In this document: piece by piece, positions 18,204-27,190 of the stretch
How the letters are laid out: each line of letters begins with the position of its first letter
How positions within the stretch are numbered: the stretch's first letter is position 1
Translations under genes and position numbers: made by a program
Notes under the pieces: model-generated
Databases searched by the model: none
Seen by the model: the letters and a program-made list of their open reading frames with translations, nothing else
Told to the model about the DNA's origin: nothing
DNA from: an uncultured Halomonas sp.
GTDB taxonomy: Bacteria; Pseudomonadota; Gammaproteobacteria; Pseudomonadales; Halomonadaceae
Length of the DNA stretch: 64,000 nucleotides
Reading direction: 5' to 3'
Assembly: GCF_947500835.1 (NCBI RefSeq)
Contig: NZ_CANMTQ010000002.1
Coordinates: forward strand, 338,057 to 402,056

Positions 18204-18932
18204 CTAAACCTTACCCCTGAGCGCCGCTTCGTCAAGTGTATTGGCATCGATGTGGCGAATATCCAGCCCCTTGACCAGATACACCACATACTCTGCCAGA
18301 TTATCCGCATGATCGCCGATGCGTTCCAGGGCGCGCAGAATCCACATCACACTCAGAATGGAGCTGATCGAGCGCGGGTCTTCCATCATGAAGGTCATCA
18401 GCGAGCGCATGGCGGTGGTGTATTCCGTATCCACCAATTCATCTTCCCGGGCCACGCTCAGCGCCAGATCCGTATCGAAGCGGGCGAAAGCGGTCAGGGC
18501 ATCCCGCACCATCTTGCGTACATGCTCGCTGATATGACGCACCTCGACGAAGCCTCGCGGATTGCGCCCTGCCTCTGTCAGAGCCATGGCGTTACGGGCG
18601 ATCTTGCTGGCTTCATCACCAATGCGTTCGAGATCCGAGGTGGCTCGAATCACCGCCAGCACCAGGCGTAGATCCGATGCTGCCGGTTGACGGCGCGCCA
18701 GCACCCGGGTGCACTCTTCGTCGATCTTGACCTGCATGGTGTTGACGGCTTGATCATTATCGCAGACCTCTTCCGCAAGCCGGCTGTCACCTTCGAGTAG
18801 CGCATGGATGGCATTCTCGACCTGTTTTTCCACGAGCCCGCCCATGGCCATCAAATGTGTCTTGAGCGCCTCGAGCTCCTGATTGAACTGCCTGGAGATA
18901 TGCTGACCGTGAGTGTCACTGGTGATATCCAT
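18204..18932 (-). CDS. phoU: Phosphate signalling regulator PhoU
   Basis: A 242-residue protein with two PhoU helical repeats, each with the metal-binding pattern (RIGDEASKIA and RIGDHADNLAEYVVYLVKG). PhoU restrains PhoR and Pst when phosphate is plentiful. The start at 18932 follows CAGGAGAG. It lies close to phoBR but in the opposite orientation and without pstSCAB, so it is transcribed separately here. Confidence 0.95.
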   Translation of the reverse strand: MDITSDTHGQHISRQFNQELEALKTHLMAMGGLVEKQVENAIHALLEGDSRLAEEVCDNDQAVNTMQVKIDEECTRVLARRQPAASDLRLVLAVIRATSDLERIGDEASKIARNAMALTEAGRNPRGFVEVRHISEHVRKMVRDALTAFARFDTDLALSVAREDELVDTEYTTAMRSLMTFMMEDPRSISSILSVMWILRALERIGDHADNLAEYVVYLVKGLDIRHIDANTLDEAALRGKV

Positions 18933-19170
18933 GAAACTCTCCTGAGGAGGCGTCGGGTTGGGAAAAAGATGACAGGAAAAGATGACGATTTGATTAAACA
19001 TCCCTCATTTCGTCTTGCCAGGTCGCAAACGTCAACGGCGAATGACGCCATTGCTGGCCGATTACCCGAGATGGCGTTTAAGATAGCGCGCCTGAACTAG
19101 CCTGTTTGACGTTGCCTTGCTTGAATTGGCCATTCACAACATCACAATAAGCCATTGGAAAAAGACCCTC

Positions 19171-19575
19171 ATGACCGATCTCGATGATATCCCTACCCCC
19201 CAGGGTGACTTGACCCTCAAGCTGCTTGCCTCCCGGCAGGACACCAATTTTTATGGCGACATTACCGGCGGTTGGTTGATCAATCACATGGACCAGGCGG
19301 CGGAGCTTTGCGCCAGCCGCCTGGCCCATGGGCGTACTGCAACGGTGGCCATCGAAGCCATGGATTTCCTGTGTCCGGTACGGGTAGGCTCCGTGGTGAA
19401 CATCTACACGCAAGCTCAGGACATTGGGCGCAGCTCGATCAAGGTCGACGTCCAGGTCTGGATTCGACCGCACCAGGAGCGCAACCCCGATGAGCTCTAC
19501 AAGGTCACCGAGGCCCGCTTCGTGATGGTCGCCCTGGACGATAACGGCCGGATTCGTGCCGTACCCGGCGAGTGA
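19171..19575 (+). CDS. Acyl-CoA thioesterase (YciA-like hotdog)
   Basis: A 134-residue hotdog-fold thioesterase that hydrolyses acyl-CoA to free acid and CoA. The segment NFYGDITGGWLINHMDQAA carries the family's catalytic Asp and glycine-rich turn, and AMDFLCPVRVGSVV follows as in YciA-type enzymes. The ATG at 19171 gives the standard N-terminus. It stands alone, convergent with the TRAP binding protein four bases downstream. Confidence 0.88.
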   Translation: MTDLDDIPTPQGDLTLKLLASRQDTNFYGDITGGWLINHMDQAAELCASRLAHGRTATVAIEAMDFLCPVRVGSVVNIYTQAQDIGRSSIKVDVQVWIRPHQERNPDELYKVTEARFVMVALDDNGRIRAVPGE

Positions 19576-19579
19576 TCGA

Positions 19580-20683
19580 TTACTTCGCTTCGCTCGCCAG
19601 CTGACGATTCTTCAGATAGGCGAACTCGCCCACATCGGTATAGGACGACACGAGCTGCTGGAAGTCCTTGTAGGAGTCGTAGATCTCCTTTGAGTTGTCG
19701 TCCTTGTCGACCTGTTCCTGCAATACTTCCTCGGAGGCCTTGGCCAACGCCTTGATGACATCCTCGGGCAGGGAGCGCAATTTCACGCCGTGCCTGTCCA
19801 CCAGCGCCTTCAAGGATTCCGCGTTGCGGTGGGTGAACTCGTTGATCATGGCCAGATTGGCGGAGCGGGCGGCCTCCTCGACCACCGCCTTTAAATCGTC
19901 CGGCAGCTCATTCCAGGCGTCCAGATTGACGGTACCTTCCAGCGCTGCGCTGGGCTCGTTCCAGGCGGTAGTGTAGTAATAATCCGCGACCTGATGCAGG
20001 CCAAAGGCCAGATCGTTATAGGGGCCAACCCAATCCGCGGCATCAAGTACACCGGTCTGCATTGAGGTGAAGATTTCAGAACCGGGCATGTTCACCGCTG
20101 TGGCGCCAATACGGTTCATGACCTCGCCGGCCAACCCCGGCAAGCGAATCTTGAGCCCTTTCATGTCCTCCAGAGAATTGATTTCTTTCTTGAACCAGCC
20201 CGCCATCTGGGTACCGGTATTGCCTACTGCGAAGGGCTTGAGGTTGTGTTCTTCATACAGCGCGTCCCAGAGCTCCATGCCGTCGCCGCGGTACAACCAG
20301 GCGTTGGTCTCATTGACCGTCATGCCAAAGGGCACCGCAGTGAAAAATTGCGCCGCCGGCACCTTGCCACGCCAGTAGTAGGCGGCGGAATGTCCCATCT
20401 GGGCCGTACCGCTGGAGACCGCATCGAACACTTCCAGCGCCGGTACAAGATCACCTGCGCCATAGACATCGACCTGGATTCGGCCCCCCGAAAGCGTATT
20501 GATGCGCTCCGCAAGATCGTTTGCGCCGGTGCCCAAGGCAGGAAAATTCTTCGGCCAGGAGGTGACCATCTTCCATTTGATGGGCTTTTTTTCCTCCTCG
20601 GCACGAACGGTTGACACGAAAGGTGCGGCGGCGATACCAGCGGCACCGGCACCCAGGCCGGTGAGAAACTTGCGACGTTGCAT
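19580..20683 (-). CDS. TRAP transporter substrate-binding protein (DctP family)
   Basis: A 367-residue periplasmic binding protein with a twin-arginine signal (QRRKFLTGLGAGAAG, then cleavage near VRAEE) and the DctP fold (MVTSWPKNFPALGTGANDLAE, LKIRLPGLAGEVMNRIG, then NEPSAALEG). Relatives bind 2-oxoacids or other carboxylates, but the ligand is not certain. The membrane subunits DctQ and DctM are not adjacent, so it is an orphan in this window. It is downstream of torA but separated from it by a terminator. Confidence 0.9.
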   Translation of the reverse strand: MQRRKFLTGLGAGAAGIAAAPFVSTVRAEEEKKPIKWKMVTSWPKNFPALGTGANDLAERINTLSGGRIQVDVYGAGDLVPALEVFDAVSSGTAQMGHSAAYYWRGKVPAAQFFTAVPFGMTVNETNAWLYRGDGMELWDALYEEHNLKPFAVGNTGTQMAGWFKKEINSLEDMKGLKIRLPGLAGEVMNRIGATAVNMPGSEIFTSMQTGVLDAADWVGPYNDLAFGLHQVADYYYTTAWNEPSAALEGTVNLDAWNELPDDLKAVVEEAARSANLAMINEFTHRNAESLKALVDRHGVKLRSLPEDVIKALAKASEEVLQEQVDKDDNSKEIYDSYKDFQQLVSSYTDVGEFAYLKNRQLASEAK

Positions 20684-20783
20684 GATGACGTGACTCCATG
20701 TGCGTTGTTCTTGCGCTGGCAGTATGCGCGACGGAGGATTTGAGGGGCAAGCGCTGCACCTGCTGCGTCAATGGCGACCCAAT

Positions 20784-20812
20784 AAAAAACCGGGCCGCGT
20801 TAGCGGCCCGGT
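20784..20812 (-). terminator. Terminator of the torCDA operon
   Basis: On the minus strand, a perfect 10-bp GC-rich stem (ACCGGGCCGC / GCGGCCCGGT, 4-base loop) is followed by a run of six Ts. It lies 28 bases after the torA stop. Confidence 0.92.
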
Positions 20813-20839
20813 CAATCCTTGCTGAAGATACAGCCTGTC

Positions 20840-23356
20840 TCAGCTGGTCGCGTCAGCGTCCTTTCTGATCTCCGGCTGGGAAAAGACCAATACTTCAGGC
20901 AGGTTGCCTTCGAACTTCTCCACGTCTCCTACGCCGGTCTGCCCGCAGTTGGCCTGGGCGAGCTTGGAGGTGGCGATCCCCGGGGTGAGGTTGTTGACGT
21001 CACCATAGCAGCATAGGCTGCCGATCTCCCGGGGGTTGAGGGGGTCGAACCAACCGCCTTCCGACACCCGGATCACCCCCGGCATGATGTCGTCGGTCAC
21101 CACGACACCGGCGAGAATCTGGCCACGGTCGTTGAAGACCCGTACCACATCGCCATCCTTGATATTCCGAGACTCGGCGTCTCGTGGATTCATCCAGCAG
21201 GGTTCGCGGTTCTGCACCGCGTAGGTATTGCGAAACTCCGTGCCGCAGAGCTGCGAATGCAGTCGGCCACGGGGATGGTTACTGGCGATGCTCAGCGGAT
21301 ACTTGGTATCAGGCCCGTCGAGACGCTCGATCGGTTCCAGCCAGGTCGGATGCGGCGGGCAGTCGTCGTAGTCGTATCTCGCGATGGCTCGGGAATAGAT
21401 CTCGAACTTGCCGGTGGCAGTACCCAGCGCATTGAGAATCGGGTCCTCGCGAAACGACGCATGGCGGACAAAGTTCTTCTGTTCGTCTTCCAACGGAAAC
21501 GCAAGCGGCTTGTTGGACTCCCAGAACACATCGAAGATCGGCATTTCCATGCCCTTGGCCCGGGATTCGATCTTGGAGGCTTCATAAAACCCGCGAATCC
21601 AATCCATCTCGCCCCGGCCTTCGGTGAATTCACGTCCCTTGCCCAACTTGTCCGCGATAGCGGCGAAGATGTCGAAATCATCCCGGGCCTCGAATTGCGG
21701 CTCGACGATCTTCCTCATTGCCACGATATGGGACAGCGCATAGTCACCGACCTGCTCGATGTCGTTGCGCTCATAGGAAGTGGTGCATGGCAGCACGATA
21801 TCCGCATGACGAGCGGTGGCCGTCCATTGGAAGTCGTTGACGACAAAGGTATCCAGCTCGCGCCAGGCCCTGAGCATCTCGTTGCGATCCTGGTGGTGGG
21901 CAAAGGGATTACCCCCGGCCCAGTAGGCCATCTTGATCAGCGGCAGCTCGATCTCGCTACCGTTGAACTGCATGGTTTCGCCGGGGTTCAACAGGGTTTC
22001 GACGAAACGCGCCACGGGGATCATGACGTCGCTGCCGGATTCGTCGACCGACCCACCGCTACCCCCGCCGGCGGCATCGCCAATCGCCTTGAGAATGGGA
22101 CTATTGTGAGTCGGCGCGCCGCCGGAGGAGTAGTGATAGCTCAGGCCATAGCCACCCCCGGGCAAGCCGATCTGCCCGAGCATGCAGGCCAGGGTCACCA
22201 GCATCCAGGTGGACTGCTCGCCATGATGCTGGCGCTGCATGGAATAGCCGAGCGACAACATGGTGCGGTTGTTGGCAAAACGCCGGGCAAGATCGCGAAT
22301 GGTGTCCGCATCGATGCCGCAAATCTCCGCAGCCCAATCCGCATCCTTGGGCTGACCGTCGGACTCGCCGGTCAAATAGGGTTTGAATTCCTCGAAGCCG
22401 CTGGTGTAGCGATCGAGGAATTTCTGGTCGTGCAGATCTTCGCTCAATAGCGTATGGGCAATGCCCAGCATCAGCGGGACATCGGTCTGCGGCTTGGGCG
22501 CTATCCACTCACCGTCGAGATAGTCACAGGTGAGGGTCTTGAGCGGGTCGATGGAAATGACTTTCACGCCAGCTTTCTTGAGCGCCTCGATGCCCGGGAA
22601 GGCGCCGTGGTCTGCCACCTGCCAGGAGATCTGGGAGTTGTTATGAGGGTCGCAGCCCCAGAACACCATGAGATCGGTATTCTCGGCAAGCACCGGGTAG
22701 GTGGTGCACTGCTCATAGACTTCGATGGAACCCGTGACATAGGGCAGGATGACCTGGGCCGCCCCGGTGGAATAGTCGCCAATACTGGAGGTAAAGCCAC
22801 CGGTCAGGTTCAACATGCGGCGCAGCAACGTTTTACAGTTGTGCAGCTTACCCGGGCTCTTCCAACCGTAGGAGCCGCCATAGATCGCATTCTGCCCGTG
22901 CTGCTCGCGGACCCGGGTAATTTCGTTGGCCACCAGTTCGATCGCCTTGTCCCAGGAAACCCGCACGAAGTCACCGTCGCCCCGACCGTCCGGATCGGCG
23001 CCCGGGCCCTGCTCGAGCCAGGCGCGACGCACCATGGGGTAGCGAATACGCGAGGCGGAGTAGATCGAATCCCGCACCCCTTTGAGCATGGGCGTAGGCT
23101 GGGGATCATCTCCCCAGGGCTTGAATTCGACGGCACGACCATCCTCGACGACACCCTTGAACACCCCCCAGTGACAGCCGGAGATGACTTCTTCAGAGGC
23201 ACTCTGGGCAAGCGCGCCCTTACTTAAAAAAGAGAGCGAAAACGGCATTGCGCTCAGGGCCGCGGTTGCGGCGGAGCCTTGCAGGAAGCGACGTCGTCCT
23301 GGGGAAGCAACATCTGCATAGGATACAACGCGCAACTCATCAGTTTTCTTGCTCAT
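20840..23356 (-). CDS. torA: Trimethylamine-N-oxide reductase, molybdopterin subunit
   Basis: An 838-residue periplasmic molybdoenzyme of the DMSO/TMAO reductase family that reduces TMAO to trimethylamine during anaerobic respiration. It has a twin-arginine signal (GRRRFLQGS, residues 16-24), no N-terminal iron-sulfur cysteine cluster, and the GDYSTGAAQVILP segment with the Ser that ligates Mo. TorA, DorA and BisC are all related; the torD and torC-like neighbours favour TorA/DorA. It overlaps torD by four bases (ATGA), so it is the last gene of torC-torD-torA. Confidence 0.92.
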   Translation of the reverse strand: MSKKTDELRVVSYADVASPGRRRFLQGSAATAALSAMPFSLSFLSKGALAQSASEEVISGCHWGVFKGVVEDGRAVEFKPWGDDPQPTPMLKGVRDSIYSASRIRYPMVRRAWLEQGPGADPDGRGDGDFVRVSWDKAIELVANEITRVREQHGQNAIYGGSYGWKSPGKLHNCKTLLRRMLNLTGGFTSSIGDYSTGAAQVILPYVTGSIEVYEQCTTYPVLAENTDLMVFWGCDPHNNSQISWQVADHGAFPGIEALKKAGVKVISIDPLKTLTCDYLDGEWIAPKPQTDVPLMLGIAHTLLSEDLHDQKFLDRYTSGFEEFKPYLTGESDGQPKDADWAAEICGIDADTIRDLARRFANNRTMLSLGYSMQRQHHGEQSTWMLVTLACMLGQIGLPGGGYGLSYHYSSGGAPTHNSPILKAIGDAAGGGSGGSVDESGSDVMIPVARFVETLLNPGETMQFNGSEIELPLIKMAYWAGGNPFAHHQDRNEMLRAWRELDTFVVNDFQWTATARHADIVLPCTTSYERNDIEQVGDYALSHIVAMRKIVEPQFEARDDFDIFAAIADKLGKGREFTEGRGEMDWIRGFYEASKIESRAKGMEMPIFDVFWESNKPLAFPLEDEQKNFVRHASFREDPILNALGTATGKFEIYSRAIARYDYDDCPPHPTWLEPIERLDGPDTKYPLSIASNHPRGRLHSQLCGTEFRNTYAVQNREPCWMNPRDAESRNIKDGDVVRVFNDRGQILAGVVVTDDIMPGVIRVSEGGWFDPLNPREIGSLCCYGDVNNLTPGIATSKLAQANCGQTGVGDVEKFEGNLPEVLVFSQPEIRKDADATS

Positions 23357-24063
23357 GCAAATTCTCCTTCACGTTGCTCAAGCACAGATTCAGGCACGGA
23401 AACCGCTGCGGGGTTGGTAACCGTCAGCGCAGCCGGCAGTGCGGCAGGCGCTTCGTTAATCAAGGCGAGCAGCAGCTCGCCGGCGCCAGCATAGAAGCCA
23501 TCCGGGTCTTGCCGGGTCAACGCCTCAGTGAATGCCGGCCCCCAGTCTTGTAGTCGACGCACCAGGTCCGCCGCGATCGTGTTGTGACCTTCGCGAAGCG
23601 CTGCCGCCAAGGCAGCCAGTTCTATGGCAAGATGATCCGGAGGCTCACAGCAGTCCGTACTGACGTGTAGATCGAGCGCGCGCAGTATTGCTTTCATTTC
23701 GACAACGGATTCGCCGCCAAGCGTCGATCCGTCTTTCCCTTTCCAAGCACTTTCATAAGGCAGTACGGCGCGATGCCGAAAGATGCCTTCGAACAGCGCC
23801 GTGTAGCGGCGCTGCAGATGCACCGCCAGATTCTCCGAGTCATCCTGATCGAGGGTGCGACAGAGTGTTTCCGCCTCCGCCGTAGCCTCTAGCTGTGCGC
23901 CCATCCAGCGCAGGGCGTTTTGACCTGACGTTGCGCCGGCCTGCGCCACCTGCTGCGATGACATCGGAGCAATGAAGATACCGCTCAACCACTCGGCAGC
24001 GACAATCAGCGCGCTGGGATCCGGACCGGCGATGCCGCCTTCTGAGATAACGTCGCGGTTCAT
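23353..24063 (-). CDS. torD: TorD-type molybdoenzyme chaperone
   Basis: A 236-residue cytoplasmic all-helical chaperone of the TorD/DmsD family, which binds the signal peptide of TorA and assists cofactor loading before Tat export. The segment FRHRAVLPYESAWKGKDG and the DCCEPPDHLAIELAALAAAL helix (the family's E-PDHL signature) are clear. It overlaps both neighbours by ATGA, so its translation is coupled to the torC-like gene and torA. Confidence 0.9.
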   Translation of the reverse strand: MNRDVISEGGIAGPDPSALIVAAEWLSGIFIAPMSSQQVAQAGATSGQNALRWMGAQLEATAEAETLCRTLDQDDSENLAVHLQRRYTALFEGIFRHRAVLPYESAWKGKDGSTLGGESVVEMKAILRALDLHVSTDCCEPPDHLAIELAALAAALREGHNTIAADLVRRLQDWGPAFTEALTRQDPDGFYAGAGELLLALINEAPAALPAALTVTNPAAVSVPESVLEQREGEFA

Positions 24064-25730
24064 TGCGGCACTCCCTCGCTGGCATGCTGAACCACCGGTG
24101 CGCCAGTATCAGGGCCAAGATCCTTGGAGTGATTCTGCAGATACGAAAGAATCAGGCGGTACTCATCGTCATTGAACGTGGTGAAGCGTTTCATGGATTT
24201 AAGAGTACCGATCCACTGATTCGCCGTGTAATGTTCCTTGCCCGGCAGGGTATGACAAGACGAGCAGCTCTTCTGGTAAGCATTCTGGCTGTACGTCCAC
24301 AGCTCTTCCTGATCGAGGTTGAGCTGACTTGCATCGGTCCAGAGTTTCAGGGTGACAGGCAGCCAGACCTGATCCGTATTGGGGTCGGTTTGTGCCTCAC
24401 CGCGTTCGGTGGCCTCAACGGCAGCATCACCAAGGGCGGCCATGATCACCCGCTGGCCCTTCTCCTGATAGATGACGGAGGGGGCGTTTTCCGGCTGCCA
24501 ACCGGCAATTTCGAGTTGCAGCTTGTCGCCTTCCCTGGCCAGCACCTTGGCTTGCGCCGCGCCCAGGAACTTGCCGTCCTCGCTCTCGGCTTGCTCCAGG
24601 TCGGATGTCGTATAGAGCGACTTGGTACCGGCAACGTACACCTCATCGCCTTCGTTGATCTCTTTTGGATCGCTGGTCGGCAAAGGGGGACGGTTGTCCA
24701 CTGCGTTATCGAGCATCACCACTTCCTCGGTGCGGTTTGGCTCGGGCATGCCCGGGGCCGGTTTGTCCACGGCGGGGATATGGTTGAGGTAGGTCGCCAT
24801 GGCCTGCAGATCCTGCCAGGGCAGTTGGGAGGTATTCTCTATAACCTCTGCCATGTCGCCACCGGACTTGCGCCCGATCGGATTGATTCCGGTATGCAGA
24901 TAGTTGGCAATAGAGGCTGTGGACCAGAAACCGATGCCGGTCTCATCCGGCGTAATGTTCGGAAAGTGTCCGGTACCTTCCGGATTCGGCCCACCGGCGT
25001 AGCGCTTGTCATTGGGAATGTTACCCATGAAGGTACGCGGTGAGTGGCATTCCGCGCAGTGTGCAGCCCCCTCTACCAGATAGCGGCCACGCTCGAATTT
25101 GGCATGGTCCACGTCTTCGGGAAGATCGGCAGTATCGGCACCAATCTCCGCCGCGCTCTTGCCATCAAGGAAGGCAAGACGCCAGACGCCGATACCACGA
25201 CGAATATTGTAGGGAAACTTGAGCTCATGATCCGGCACCACCTTGTCGCTTTCGGGTAGCGTCATCATGTAGGCGTAGAGATCCCGTACGTCTTCCGGCT
25301 TCAGGCGCTGATAAGAGGTATAGGGAAACGCCGGGTAGAGGTTCTTGCCGTCCGGCAGAAGGCTATCGGGGCCGACGCCCTCGCGCACTGAACGGTCGAA
25401 TTCCGCGAGCGTCCAATTGCCGATGCCGTGCTCCGGGTCCGGTGAGATATTGGGCATGTGGAACTTGCCGAAATCGGTGTCGAGCACCTTGCCACCGCCG
25501 AGCTGCTCGTCGCTGTCCTGTCCAGTCGTGGCATGGCAGGTAGCACAGTCGGAGGCGACGAACACCAGCCGGCCGTTGTCGATATCCGCCGGGCTGTCAG
25601 AACTCGCTGCCGGTGGCAGGCTGTGAGTAAGCGACCAGGTCCAGGGCGAGGTCAATACGAGGAAACCGGCAACGCCGAGAATGGCGACTACCGCCACCGT
25701 AATGGAAATCTTCTTGCGTTTACTTGCCAT
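24060..25730 (-). CDS. Three-haem cytochrome c, hybrid TorC-like
   Basis: A 556-residue membrane-anchored cytochrome c, the probable electron donor to TorA. One membrane segment spans about residues 8-28. There are three CxxCH sites: CATCH at 62-66, CAECH at 225-229 and CSSCH at 489-493. The first two lie in a region resembling the dihaem cytochrome subunits of alcohol dehydrogenases, while the part from about 355 on (KSLYTTSDLEQAE to TANQWIGTLKSM) resembles the C-terminal haem domain of TorC. The NapC/NirT-type tetrahaem module of classical TorC is absent. The ATG at 25730 has GGAG upstream. Confidence 0.88.
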   Translation of the reverse strand: MASKRKKISITVAVVAILGVAGFLVLTSPWTWSLTHSLPPAASSDSPADIDNGRLVFVASDCATCHATTGQDSDEQLGGGKVLDTDFGKFHMPNISPDPEHGIGNWTLAEFDRSVREGVGPDSLLPDGKNLYPAFPYTSYQRLKPEDVRDLYAYMMTLPESDKVVPDHELKFPYNIRRGIGVWRLAFLDGKSAAEIGADTADLPEDVDHAKFERGRYLVEGAAHCAECHSPRTFMGNIPNDKRYAGGPNPEGTGHFPNITPDETGIGFWSTASIANYLHTGINPIGRKSGGDMAEVIENTSQLPWQDLQAMATYLNHIPAVDKPAPGMPEPNRTEEVVMLDNAVDNRPPLPTSDPKEINEGDEVYVAGTKSLYTTSDLEQAESEDGKFLGAAQAKVLAREGDKLQLEIAGWQPENAPSVIYQEKGQRVIMAALGDAAVEATERGEAQTDPNTDQVWLPVTLKLWTDASQLNLDQEELWTYSQNAYQKSCSSCHTLPGKEHYTANQWIGTLKSMKRFTTFNDDEYRLILSYLQNHSKDLGPDTGAPVVQHASEGVPQ

Positions 25731-26086
25731 GGCGCACTCCAAGTGATTGCCATCAAGAAATTAATTGCCGTAGCGCATGCAATAGCTTGCCGCCCGAATG
25801 CCAATGCTGCATCCGAGGGTACTGTCCAAGGAAGAGGCGACTGTCGGAGTCTTGTTGTGATTTTCAAACTATCTAATCACTATAATGTTAGCCACCTACA
25901 TAAAACCCGGCCAGTCGAACAACTGGTTTACTTGATTGATGTCAAGCGAGGCCGTGAAAGCATAGGAATCATTTGACTAAATGAAAGCTTGTCGCAATTG
26001 CTTGTGCATTACTTTTGCGCCAGTCTGACTGAACATTGCCCGTATACTGAATATGCCGATCGACTCATCTGGATAAGGATATCAAG
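25731..26086. promoter_or_regulatory. Divergent promoter region with FNR/Anr-like box
   Basis: A 356-base, fairly AT-rich gap between the divergent torC-like and porin genes. It holds TTGATTGATGTCAA at 25932-25945, which fits the FNR/Anr site TTGAT-N4-ATCAA with one change. That would suit anaerobic induction of the tor operon. No convincing TorR box was seen and no other gene is evident. Confidence 0.5.
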
Positions 26087-27169
26087 ATGCGCTTGAAACG
26101 ATGGCTGCTGTCTGTCGGAGGTGTGCTGCTTGCGTTCAGCGCCCACGCCGATGGCTTTGAAATTTCCCCTGAAGGCAAGCTGCATCTCGACTATGCAACC
26201 CAGCGAGAGGATAGAGCGAATCTTGACGACGATTTCCAGATACGCCGTGCGCGGTTCGGCATGAAAGGTGGGCACGGCGACTGGCGCTTCAAGCTCGACT
26301 ATGAATTCACCGATGACGGTGAATTAAAGGATGCCTATCTGGGGTATGAGGGCTTTCGGGCAGGCAATATCAGCGTCGGCCAGCTCAAGGTGCCTTTTGG
26401 CCTGGAACAGCAAATAAGCGCCGACGATATCAGCTTCATCGAACGTTCCTTGGCAACCGAGGCGCTGATGCTTTCACGCCGTACAGGCATCGGTTTCAGC
26501 CAGGCAGACAAGCGCTATAGCGTATCGGCAATGGCCTTTGGCCCTCAAATCGACGAAAACGATGGTTACGGGGCGGCGATTCGAACGACGTTTGCGCCGA
26601 TACTCGAGAAAGATAGGCGGCTTTTGCATGTTGGACTGGCGGCAGCAACGGAATACCCCAAGGGCACGACAAGTCTTGGTACTCAGCCGGAGTCTCGCCC
26701 GGGCAGCACACAACTGGTCGATACCGATACAATCGGCGACGTTGATCGTATCGATCGACTCGGGCTCGAGGCGTCCTGGCAGCGTGGCCCCGTATCGGCC
26801 CAGGCGGAATGGATTCGCGCCGATCTGCGCCGGGACTCGGGCCAACCAGACGTGGATGTCGACGGCTGGTATCTATCCGGCAGCTGGTTTGTTACCGGGG
26901 AGACCCGCCCTTACGAACAGGGTGTGTTCAAGAGCGTCGAACCGGAGCGCAGCATCGGCGCCTGGGAGTTAGTAGCGCGCTATAGCGATATCGATCTGAA
27001 CGATCGCGATATTGAAGGCGGCAGCGAGTACAACCTGACGCTGGGAGTGAACTGGTATCTCAACAGCGATCTGCGCTTGATGCTCGACTACACGGATGTG
27101 CACAGTCGGCGGCAGGGCCAGTCCGATGATCCCGAGATAGTGACCCTGCGGGCGCAGATTTCGTTCTGA
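26087..27169 (+). CDS. OprO/OprP-type porin
   Basis: A 360-residue outer-membrane porin with a Sec signal (MRLKRWLLSVGGVLLAFSA, cleaved before DGFE). The mature start (FEISPEGKLHLDYATQ), the FQIRRARFGMKGGHGDWRFK strand pair and the C-terminal Phe are typical of the phosphate-selective porin O/P family. The name does not prove phosphate as substrate, and no Pho box was found upstream. It diverges from the tor operon, so TMAO or small anions are possible substrates. Confidence 0.88.
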   Translation: MRLKRWLLSVGGVLLAFSAHADGFEISPEGKLHLDYATQREDRANLDDDFQIRRARFGMKGGHGDWRFKLDYEFTDDGELKDAYLGYEGFRAGNISVGQLKVPFGLEQQISADDISFIERSLATEALMLSRRTGIGFSQADKRYSVSAMAFGPQIDENDGYGAAIRTTFAPILEKDRRLLHVGLAAATEYPKGTTSLGTQPESRPGSTQLVDTDTIGDVDRIDRLGLEASWQRGPVSAQAEWIRADLRRDSGQPDVDVDGWYLSGSWFVTGETRPYEQGVFKSVEPERSIGAWELVARYSDIDLNDRDIEGGSEYNLTLGVNWYLNSDLRLMLDYTDVHSRRQGQSDDPEIVTLRAQISF

Positions 27170-27190
27170 ACGCTATTTGTTATTTATTTT

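Noticed and set aside
21257..22450. A 397-residue plus-strand frame inside torA
   Set aside because: Shadow of torA; it has His/Gly-rich low-complexity composition typical of antisense frames in GC-rich genes.
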